64,000 bases of DNA from Corallium rubrum (taxonomy: Eukaryota > Cnidaria > Anthozoa > Scleralcyonacea > Coralliidae): NCBI GenBank assembly GCA_964035015.1, contig CAXIUP010000288.1:95001-159000 (forward strand). Reading direction: 5' to 3'. Each line of letters opens with the position of its first letter. Within the stretch, counting starts at the first letter, position 1. The translations under genes were made by a program, and so were the position numbers. The notes beneath the pieces are model-generated. The model was not told where the DNA came from. It searched no databases and saw nothing but the letters and a program-made list of their open reading frames with translations. Below are positions 55,724 through 64,000 of the stretch, piece after piece.

Positions 55724-57185
55724 CAATCAAACCAATTTAACAAAACTTAAATAAAAAGTTTTAACAAGTGTTCAGATGTGGTAATAAATAATCAAAATAG
55801 AAAATTATTTGTTAGTTCTGGTACCATTGTTCTTTCCCACAGTAAATCACAGTTCATTGTCAAAGTGTACTCTCACCACATAATATATATCTTTCTTTGT
55901 ATAAACAACAAAGTCTGACCACTGCAAATGGAGTTGTTGCCATGGATCCCTGCAGCTGATAATAATAGTAAGTATGTTTCCTTTTCAAATAAACTTTACC
56001 ACAAGAGCACAAAATTGAGATCTGCACAAGCTTCTTCAATTGTGTTCTCTCTCTTTGAATATGGGCATTTGACCTCGTCAAGACCTGTGCAAGGCCTGTC
56101 CTCCATTTATTATCTATCTAACTTTATATTCCTACTATTAAAATGTATTAACAGCACTATTTGCTATTTAAGTACTACATAATTTAAATTATACAGTATA
56201 TTTAATATTTACAGGTGTATTTACAAATTTATTTACAATTAATTTTATTAACAGTATGTACTGTATTTAAAACTATTAAAAATTTAAGAATAAAACTACA
56301 AATTTATGTCAAATACATGTATTGTTGTATTTGTGAAGTTTAACCTTTGCCTGGACTGGTTTATATATTATATTTATAAAAGAACTAGTTGGAAATAGAA
56401 TTTAGAATTTGAAAGCTAGCTTTGTAATATCTATGTTACGAAGTTATTGTAAACTCACTGTTTTAACAACTATTTGAAGTATACAACACAACGAAAAAAC
56501 CACCGAAGGATTTTAAAGAAAATGCAAGTTTTAGTGCATATATCTTTCATATATTTTACAACTTAAACTTAGTTCTAGAACTTCAATAACCTACTGGTTA
56601 TTCGAAGACAGGAACCAAAGCAGCTACCAAGGGTAAGCGAAACCAAACACAGTCAAAAGTACAAGTGACAGTACATTGGAGATGTAGCTTTTGAAAAGAC
56701 TTGAATTCCGACTCACGGCCTTTATATTTTCGCGCCAAAACAGGCCTAGAATACTGTCTCGGGTGGCCATGTTTATCGAACAAATGATTTAAAAGGCATC
56801 ACCGAGTGTGTCAATTTCAAGTAATGGCAAATTTACAAAGAGCCGTTCACAGCTACAACTAATACGCCATTTAGACAGGCAAACTACAGATGAATAGCCA
56901 CAGAGCAAAATCTTTCGTTGAAGGGCAATCAATACGGTTACTTACCTTGTAACAAGAAGAAACACCTTGGTTAAAGAATGTTTTGTTCGAACAGCACTCG
57001 ACTCTTCAACCTCTGTGAATTCAATTTTCTCGACAATGACAGGGGCGATTTCTTCACCTTTTCTGCAGAATGTAATGAAGGGGCTCCTTGTTCCGTAGAC
57101 ATGATTTAATTTCGTCCTCGCAAAAGAAAAAGTCGTGCAAATTGGCCAATTCTTCTTCGAAGTAAAACACTCGCCTCGCGGCGGC
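55724..57185 (-). repeat. Right arm of the ISL2EU palindrome
   Basis: Inverted copy of the left arm, uninterrupted. Its minus strand carries the same exon-like segment (57190-56945; FEVKWPPRGECFTSKKNWPI, VRTKHSLTKVFLLVTR then GTAAGT) and a diverged YqaJ segment (56080-55790). Visible differences are single bases and small indels, so the duplication is fairly recent. Confidence 0.85.
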
Positions 57186-57259
57186 CATTTCACTTCGAAG
57201 TGAAGTGATATCGAACTACCAGAATGCATTGCGGTTTTTGCTATAAGGTTAAAGGTCCA

Positions 57260-57585
57260 TTCAATCACAGAATAGTAATACAACCAGAAGTCCAACTCAA
57301 GTGAAAACTTGTCCGCATTTCTTCAATGCGCAGGCGCGATATTTTACGCCATCCGACGCCATTCTACGCCATCCTACGCCATCCTGGCAAGTTCCCCCGG
57401 CAGTTTTAACCTTCTTTTGAAGGACCAAACTGCCGGGGGAACTTGCCAGGATGGCGTAGGATGGCGTAGGATGGCGTAGGATGGCGAGGAATCCAGATGC
57501 GCGAGGCGACATGCGCGAGGACATAAACTTCAAAGGTTCCGACGCGAGTTGGACTTCTGGTTGTATTACTATTCTGTGATTCAAT
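57260..57585. mobile_element. 326-bp palindromic MITE in the satellite
   Basis: ATCACAGAATAGTAATACAA pairs with TTGTATTACTATTCTGTGAT; inner AACTTGCCAGGATGGCGTAG and its complement, with CCATCCTACG repeats and a GGCAGTTTTAACC / GGACCAAACTGCC centre. It sits directly at the right end of the ISL2EU element. Confidence 0.85.
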
Positions 57586-57915
57586 GAACATATTCAATTC
57601 AATGCTTATTCAATGATTCAATTCAATGAACATATTCAATTCAATGCTTATTCAATGATTCAATTCAATTCAATGAACATATTCAATTCAATGCTTATTC
57701 AATGATTCAATTCAATGAACATATTCAATTCAATGCTTATTCAATGATTCAATTCAATGAACATATTCAATTCAATGCTTATTCAATGATTCAATTCAAT
57801 GAACATATTCAATTCAATGCTTATTCAGTGATTCAATTCAATACATTTAACAGTTCAATGCATATTCAATGCTTCAATTCAATACATATATTCAATTCAA
57901 TGTTCATTCAATGAT
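57585..57915. repeat. TTCAAT satellite, right part
   Basis: Same unit as 51290-51462: ATTCAATTCAATGCTTATTC and AATGATTCAATTCAATGAAC, about eight units, decaying after 57830. Confidence 0.93.
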
Positions 57916-59719
57916 TCGTGATACTTGAACTGATCTGACTGCAAAAACATGAACGTATTTCAATGAAAAAGCAACACTTTGCGGTCAGCGGAAAAAGGCA
58001 TTTATGTGACTACTTCATGGGATAACCCAACCTCGTACCCAGAATATGGGCATGTCAAGATGCAACATATCCTTTCATCACACAGACGAATATAATGATT
58101 ATCATGATACTCAAGTGAGATTCTGTCCCACATGCGGGATGTTAAACTAAATTGCATATAACAAAAAAAATAACAGTAGGGGTGTTGTGGTTAGGTTTAG
58201 GTCCAATGGGGGTTGTACAATCATGGGGAAAAAATCGTAGACTTTTTGAATTTTATACTATTTCCCCCTCCCCCCATACACAATGTTGGTATTTAGATGA
58301 TATGACTTGCAAATCGACTTTACCTTAACCAACATTGTGTAGGGGGGAGGGGGAGGCAATTTTAGGGCAATAAGAGGATGAGTTTTGAGGAACACGCATA
58401 TTTTCATAACGTATTCTTAAATTTGGATGTAGTTTTCAAAAAGTCTACGGGTATTTTTTCCAAGATTGTAGTTAGGTTTAGGGTTGCCAGGGTGTGTGTG
58501 GTTAGGTTTAGGGTCAGGTTTAGAGGTGGGGGTCGGGTTTGGGGTTTGGGGTTTGGGAATTATTTCTTTAAAATTGATGATTATTGTTAATTCTACGACA
58601 TTTCACAATTAATGATAATCATCATTTCGAGATGAAAGAATATGCTGCAAGATTAGTATGCTGCCTTGTGCTGGGTTGCCTGTGTCTCGTGTCCAGACCT
58701 CTTTGCCGAGTCATGTATTGTCCGGTGAACTATATATATATATACCTGGAAGGCTTACTCCATTCAATACCATGACTAAACAGTGAGGAAAAACATGGCG
58801 GCAATGCGGAAATTTTGGACGTCAGTTCTAGGCTCCTACGCGGTCATCTTGGATGTCAGTCTTAGTCTTTTTTCTCATGGCCGAACCACAGGTGGTATAT
58901 ATAGTGTAGAAGCCGGTATATATACGGTATATATTGTGTATCAATAATTACAATGCACAAAATTCCATTTTCTGTCTGCAATATTGAACGAAAATGGCAA
59001 AGGTTAAAGTGGCAGTACGACCGAAAATCATTAACGATTTTTGCGGCTTAATCACTTCTTATGCTTAGAAGTTATACAAATATAAGAGTAAAAGCAACTT
59101 TAAGGTTGATTTGAGTGCATAAACATCGATTAAATGTCGTATAATTTGGCATAAAATCACTCCGCCATTGCGTTTTTGGAGTCCGCGAAATCAGTCAGCG
59201 CTACTACTTTGTGACGTCATCTACTCAACACAAACGAGCGATAAACCAGCCAAACTATAGAGAACGTCTTGTTGATTTGTTATACCTGTTTTGTTAAAAA
59301 CGTCTTCACCTTCCGAGTCGAGTTCTAGAAACTTTGACAGCGAAAGCGAACTTTGCGGACATTGCTGGTATGGATGGGGTCAACAATGAAGTGTTTGACA
59401 ACGATCTAGATCCGCTTGTAATGATTATATGAGGAAGAAGCGCACCAGAGGAAGCACACAACGAAGAATACAAGAGAACAACAAGAACAGCAGGAATTTT
59501 CAAGACGTTTTATTAAAGCGTGAAGTCCCAGTGCAATCATGGTACGTAGTTATTAAAATCTTATTATTGAGAGAATCATCGGTTGTGTAGTTTCCAAAAC
59601 AAGCGAATGTTTTTCTAGGCGTATTAATGAAGTGTTCGTGTTGCTCTCTCGAAGGTGTCGTTAGTAGTAATACCCCCCCATATAGCGCCCAAAGGGATGC
59701 CGCCTCATTAAATATTCAA
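57916..59719. other. Unassigned, with a hairpin and G-rich telomere-like stretch
   Basis: Hairpin at 58264-58354 (CCCCCATACACAATGTTGG / CCAACATTGTGTAGGGGG). G-rich stretch 58468-58557 with TTAGGTTTAGGG, then GGTGGGGGTCGGGTTTGGGG and TTTGGGGTTTGGG. TA-rich words near 58895-58940. No gene recognised. Confidence 0.6.
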
Positions 59720-59965
59720 CTTATTATTTATTCATTCTCCTGTGGGACCTCCTAACCCTAATCTCATTATGCATACGTCATTAATTCTCATGCTCCTTTG
59801 GGACATAGTAGCCCTAACGTCCCCCCCTAAACCCTAGCTGTCACTCAACCCCCCGGTTTTCACTACGTCATACCGACTTATTATTTATTCATTCTCAGAC
59901 TCCTTTGGGACGTAGTAACCCTAACTTTCCCCCCTGACCCTAGATGTTACTTAACCCCCCGTCAT
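59720..59965. repeat. About 95-bp direct repeats, 2-3 units
   Basis: Units share CTTATTATTTATTCATTCTC, CTCCTTTGGGACATAGTAGC and CTAACGTCCCCCCCTAAACC-like sequence, ending TCAACCCCCCG. Seen at about 59730-59785 (partial), 59788-59857 and 59878-59963. They precede the PolB element; whether they belong to its end is unknown. Confidence 0.8.
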
Positions 59966-60795
59966 TCCCGATTGGTCTCCGACTGATTTCCGAAGTTACG
60001 TCATTATCAAAAGACGCTAGACTTATTTCTTTATAACTAATAGAAACCAACTTTCATTTAAACCCTTAACCCTACTTATAGCCAACACTTGTGGGACACG
60101 TAAACGCACGGAGCATGCGTACAGTAAACTTTAACAAAATAGACGTTCTTCACAAGGAACTAAAGAGAAATTGATAGAGGCACTTTATGTTTTTTATCTG
60201 AAACCTTGTCTCGATGGGTATAGAGAGTTTTGAGCAGCCGAAGTGTCTGAATTGGCAGAGTTCGTATAGATTTAGATTAATAGCATATGATGAATATTAT
60301 ATTAGAATCTAAATATTCAATCATCCTAGAATCATTGCTAGCTAGACCTTTGTTTATAAGTGAAGAAATCGTAAGAACTTAAGATTTTAGATGATTCGAA
60401 AAAGCCGTAGGAACAATTTTATGTGACGGTATATAAACGAAATATTATTTAGTTACGGGGCGGCTCAATGCACACGTAGGAGGTAGGAGCAGTGATATTT
60501 GCATAGTGTAGAATATTTAACACGGTATTCAAGAGACGGTTGAGGATGATAAGGGGTAAAATTACTGATATTTGCATAAGCCACATGTAGGAAACTCATT
60601 AAAAACTCATTAAAAACTCATTAACAAATGAAACAAAAGAACATGTTTGGGCAATCTTAGGATGTAACCATAGAGAATGTACAGCGTCGCGTCGTTTCAT
60701 TCGATTTCTGTTCTCTTACGAGTAACGTCGAAAGTCTTTTGGAGTGTGTCTTGGAAAGTGTTTTATTGGAAAGTTTTTATTCTACTGTGATCAAG
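59966..60795. other. Upstream region of the PolB element
   Basis: No gene recognised. CATTAAAAACTCATTAAAAA repeats near 60597-60625. May contain the promoter of the following frames; no motif can be defended. Confidence 0.4.
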
Positions 60796-60911
60796 ATGTC
60801 TCAAACGGTAAGTTTGTGTTTCAAGCGTTATTTTCGGGCGAAACTTGAGTGTATACTTATGATTTTGCGAATGTATACTTATGATTTTGCCACTTATGTT
60901 TTTAGATTGAT

Positions 60912-61370
60912 ATGATGGATTTGATCAAGAGTTGTGAGACGGAGAGTGCTTTGGAGTTTTTGGAGGAGTCGTTTCTTCTTACGGAAGAGCAGAAGCGGGC
61001 TGCTTTACAGCAGAAAGTTATCTTTTGGACGAATGCTATGGCTGATGATCTTCAACGAGAGACAGAGACGCCATCTGGTGTTGTAAGCGAAATGATGGCC
61101 AATTGGACCGACGACGAACGTCGCCAATTCAACGAAGATTGGGCCAACGACGAGTTTCTGTACTATAACGAGGAAGTTGAGCAACTCGATTCTCCTGAAC
61201 CGTTGGAGAACCAAGTGGGAGAAGGCAGTAAGCGAAAACGTGCCGACGTTGATGAGTCTACACCGAAGCGCCAAAAACCCGACGAGGAGTACTTTACCAT
61301 CAAATCGGCCAAACAAGTCAAAGTAAAGAAATTCAAGACCACAGGTACCGATTTACACTGTTCAGTTTAA
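60912..61370 (+). CDS. Small acidic frame upstream of PolB
   Basis: 152 codons. Residues 1-45 are helical and Glu-rich, residues 60-100 contain WTDDERRQFNEDWANDEF, and the C-terminal third is basic (SKRKRADVDESTPKRQK, a nuclear-localisation-like stretch, then KQVKVKKFKTTG). It may belong to the N-terminal part of the polymerase gene rather than be a separate protein. A start at 60912 is the first Met in this frame after an acceptor-like TTTTTAG; an ATG at 60796 followed by a GTAAGT donor is a plausible upstream first exon. Confidence 0.6.
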   Translation: MMDLIKSCETESALEFLEESFLLTEEQKRAALQQKVIFWTNAMADDLQRETETPSGVVSEMMANWTDDERRQFNEDWANDEFLYYNEEVEQLDSPEPLENQVGEGSKRKRADVDESTPKRQKPDEEYFTIKSAKQVKVKKFKTTGTDLHCSV

Positions 61371-61720
61371 CGATTTAAATATTCATGGCGTGTGGTTTCC
61401 ACGTTAAACTGCGCTTTTAAGCGCTCACTTGACCGTTTGGCGTGTGATAATAAATTAAAGTTTACCATGTTTTTTAATCCTTATGTGTGTGGTTTCCACG
61501 TTAAACAGCGCTTTTAAGCGCTCACTTGACCGTTTGACGTGTGATATGAAATGAGGTTTACCATGCTTTTAATTCTTATGACCTGGTCAAATGTGTAAGA
61601 TAGTGTATTATGCTTTAGGTACGGATTATACCATCCAGTTCAACCCATTAAACGTTCATGGTGTTTCAAATGTTGTGTCAACGCTAAACCGCGCTTTTCA
61701 GCACCTGTTTGACCGTCTAA
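61345..61720 (+). repeat. Triplicated segment of about 80-110 bp before PolB
   Basis: GGTACCGATTTACACTGTTC (61345) and GGTACGGATTATACCATCCA (61619) begin two diverged copies of one segment, each later holding TTCATGG-GT, ACGTTAAACTGCGCTTTTAA-like and GACCGTTTGGCG / GACCGTCTAACT-like words. A third partial copy at about 61483-61555 has GGTTTCCACGTTAAACAGCG and CTCACTTGACCGTTTGACGT. The third in order opens the long PolB frame. Confidence 0.8.
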
Positions 61721-64000
61721 CTTCGGATATGGCCCCTCATGACCAAGTTCGCCTGATTCTAAACTCCCACCAGTTAGATCGACCTATTTCCTTGCCTTTC
61801 CTCCAACGAGACCGTCTGACCCCAGAGAAATTCCTGGCCACTGTGGAACGTGTCGTTCAATCGAATACACAGTTTACGTTGGATGAATCAGTTAACGTTA
61901 ATGTGGTCCACGTCGAAATGCCTCACGGAGGCACTGGTCGAAAGCGTAACGTGGTCAACCTACAGAGTTACCTCAACAAGAAACGCTGTCTAATTCAGAT
62001 CAAGAACAAAGATGAACTGTGTTGTGCCCGAGCGATTGTCGTTGCCAAGGCGAAGTTAGATAACGATCCCCAATACACGAGCATCGTTAATCATCGAAGG
62101 ACAATGCAAACCCGTTTAGCCAACGAACTTCACGAGACCGCTGGTGTCCCCCTGGGTCCCTGTGGGATCCCCGAGGTCAAGAAGTTCCAGGCTGTCCTCC
62201 CTGGTTACCAGTTAAACGTCGTATCTAAGGAACATTTGAACGCTTTAATTTATTCGGGTCCAGAGGCCGAGAAATGTTTATACCTCTACAACCACGACAA
62301 CCACTACGACGTGATTACCAGTATGCCTGCCTTCCTCGCTCGTAAGCAGTACTGCCATAGATGTAAGAAAGGCTACGACAAGATTACTGACCATCCATGT
62401 GGCGACCTTTGTAAATTGTGCAACACCCAGAACTGTCCCGTGATCAAGTGGAAATACTGTCGAGAATGCAATCGGTTTTTCAAGAGCGACGACTGCTTTG
62501 CCCGCCACAAAGCTGCAGTTGGACAACAAAAACCTCTCTGTTCTTCGCTAATCAAGTGCAAAAAGTGCCAACGCGTCGTGACAAGAGCCAGCATCCATGA
62601 TCATCATTGTGGCCTAGTGCGCTGCTCCGTTTGTCAAAAATACGTGAAACCTGACAACCACCAGTGCTATATTCAGCCCATAGCTGAGAGGAACCAGCAA
62701 CGTGCCCAAGAAAGCCAACGCAACGATTTCGTCGACGACGATGTTGCTGTGGATGATGACAACGACAGCGGCGAACGAGAACAGAACCTGATGTTCTTTG
62801 ACTTCGAATGTACACAAGACGACGGACAACACATTCCCAATCTCTGCGTGGTCCAGAACGAAAGCGGTGATGAGATCGTGTTTTCTGGTCCAAACACCAA
62901 GGAGGAATTCTGCGAATGGCTCTTCAAGGAGAACGCCAACACTACGTTCATCGCGCACAATTTTCAGGCGTATGATGGGTACTTTATCCTTCAGTACCTG
63001 TACAAGAACGGTATCGTCCCTGAAGTGATTACCCGCGGTGCCAAAATCTTGTCTCTCTCCGTGCCAGAAAGGAATATCAAGTTTATAGACTCGTTATGTT
63101 TTATTCCAATGCGTTTGGCCAACTTCCCAAAAACGTTTGGTATAACCGAACTCCAGAAAGGCTACTTTCCACATTTTTTTAACCGCGCCGAGAAGCAAGA
63201 CTATGTTGGACCCCTTCCTGAAGCCAAATTCTACGATCCTGATGGTATGAGTCCCGGTGATCGAGAGAAGTTTTACGTGTGGTACAACGAGCTTCAGAAT
63301 CAAGAGTATGTCTTCGACTTTCAAGCCGAAATTCTGAGCTACTGCCAGTCGGATGTTAACATCCTTCGTCGCTGTTGCCTTGAATTCCGTGAGTTGTTTC
63401 GGGAAGTGACTGATGTTGACCCCTTCGCCTCTTGCCTCACTATCGCCTCCGCTTGCAATCTTGTTTTTCGCAAAACGTTCCTAAAGGAAAACACTATCGC
63501 CGTTATTCCACCCTGTGGTTATACACCTGAGAATAAGCAGTCGGTGATTGCACTGAAGATGTTGGCTTATATCGCCCAGCGTGACAATATCGCCATTCGA
63601 CACGCTCGCAATCATGGAGAACAACGCATTGGGAAATACCTCGTAGACGGGTACAACGCCGAGACGAACACAGTGTGGGAGGTGCAAGGCTGTCTGTGGC
63701 ATGGTTGTACCAAATGTTATGCCAGGGATACCATCAATCCTGTCAACGAGTTAACCATGCATGAACTTCATCAAAGAACCCTGGAAAAAGTTCAGTTCTT
63801 AACGGACAATGGGTACAACGTCGTTGAGATATGGACTTGCGACATCGACCGTCAGCTCGCTGCAGACCCTGATATGAAAAGGTTCTTCGACGACTTCGAG
63901 ATCTCCGAGCCCCTACAGCCAAGAGAAGGTTTCTTCGGTGGGAGAACGAACGCGACTCGTCTCTTCTACGAAGCCCAGCCTAACGAGAAAGTCCACTACG
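61619..64000 (+). CDS. Family B DNA polymerase, protein-primed type (partial, 3' end outside window)
   Basis: About 790 codons visible. Order: N-terminal domain (QLDRPISLPFLQRDRL; VHVEMPHGGTGRKRNVVNL near 61910); Cys/His-rich zinc region 62355-62660 (CHRCKKGY, CGDLCKLCNTQNC, CRECNRFF, CKKCQRVV, CSVCQKYV); acidic linker; exonuclease motifs FFDFECTQ (Exo I, about 62800), AHNFQAYDGYF (Exo II, about 62955) and SYCQSDVNIL (Exo III, about 63340). Then a GCLWHGCTKCY box (about 63690) with GYNVVEIWTCD (about 63811), resembling the Vsr-like nuclease insertion of this polymerase family. Polymerase motifs A-C lie beyond the edge. It would replicate the element. Confidence 0.85.

Larger units (their letters stand above)
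51465..57258. mobile_element. ISL2EU-type DNA transposon rearranged into a large palindrome
   Basis: Ends GGACCTTTAACCTTATAGCA (51465) and its complement (to 57258), followed inside by AAAACCGCAATGCATTCTGG on both sides; AT lies outside each end (51463-51464, 57259-57260), a likely 2-bp target duplication. Two arms of about 1.46-1.48 kb (53557-55036, 55724-57185) are near-identical inverted copies and carry a YqaJ-like nuclease segment; the 690-bp loop carries a DDE transposase C-terminus. Pairing of a DDE_4 transposase with YqaJ is, as I recall, a hallmark of ISL2EU. Interrupted in its left arm by the element at 51525-53556. Non-autonomous now. Confidence 0.8.
60796..64000 (+). mobile_element. 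Polinton/adintovirus-type element, left or internal part (runs off window)
   Basis: Plus-strand coding region made of a small acidic frame (60912-61370) and a long protein-primed-type family B DNA polymerase frame (61619 to window edge), with a triplicated segment between them. This PolB family is typical of Polintons, adintoviruses and relatives. No capsid gene, integrase or terminal repeat is visible, so family placement rests on PolB alone. The visible polymerase part looks whole; likely young. Confidence 0.7.

Noticed and set aside
61005-63702. Minus-strand frames in the PolB region
   Set aside because: Antisense shadows of the plus-strand polymerase frame.

Overview
The window is repeat-dense animal genomic DNA, most consistent with a marine invertebrate and probably an anthozoan cnidarian (coral or anemone). 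That taxonomic call is inference from the animal-type 28S and 5.8S rRNA, the abundance of Penelope-like elements with GIY-YIG endonuclease and hammerhead motifs, an ISL2EU-type transposon carrying a YqaJ nuclease, a Polinton/adintovirus-type PolB, and intron-bearing eukaryotic signals. I found no intact single-copy host protein gene. Host material is limited to pieces of multi-copy gene arrays: a rearranged rDNA segment (1-2757), a 5S-like relic (about 4.84-4.95 kb) and a histone H4 relic (about 7.06-7.24 kb).

Layout. 1-2.76 kb: rDNA on the minus strand in the order 28S 3' domain, spacer, 5.8S, ITS2, 28S 5' domain, with no 18S. 5.2-8.67 kb and 23.6-27.9 kb: two related-looking elements with CCCTGGT-type inverted ends and long subterminal arrays of short palindromes centred on GATC. 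9-23 kb: many palindromic MITEs, a three-variant pentamer satellite (12.1-12.6 kb) and a decayed LINE (16.8-18.9 kb). 28.4-31.1 kb: an AGATCT palindrome array, an LTR-retrotransposon gag fossil and an unrelated reverse-transcriptase fragment. 31.4-37.9 kb: a CR1/L2-like LINE split by four nested insertions, with one coding segment inverted. 37.9-39.2 kb: Penelope-like remnants with two clear hammerhead cores. 40-44.4 kb: minisatellites. 44.6-45.5 kb: a compact minus-strand cluster of small reading frames sharing a repeated spacer module, possibly virus-derived. 46-51.3 kb: MITEs, minisatellites and a Penelope-like endonuclease tail. 51.46-57.26 kb: an ISL2EU-type transposon turned into a large palindrome, inserted in a satellite and itself hosting a TIR element that hosts a Penelope-like element. 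57.9-60.8 kb: G-rich telomere-like and direct repeats. 60.8-64 kb: the start of a Polinton/adintovirus-type element running off the window edge.

Functionally this is a layered archive of mobile DNA rather than a set of cooperating host genes. The points most worth following are the GATC-palindrome elements, the hammerhead-bearing Penelope-like copies, the palindromic ISL2EU element, and the compact small-ORF cluster with its stop-codon-embedded spacer motif.
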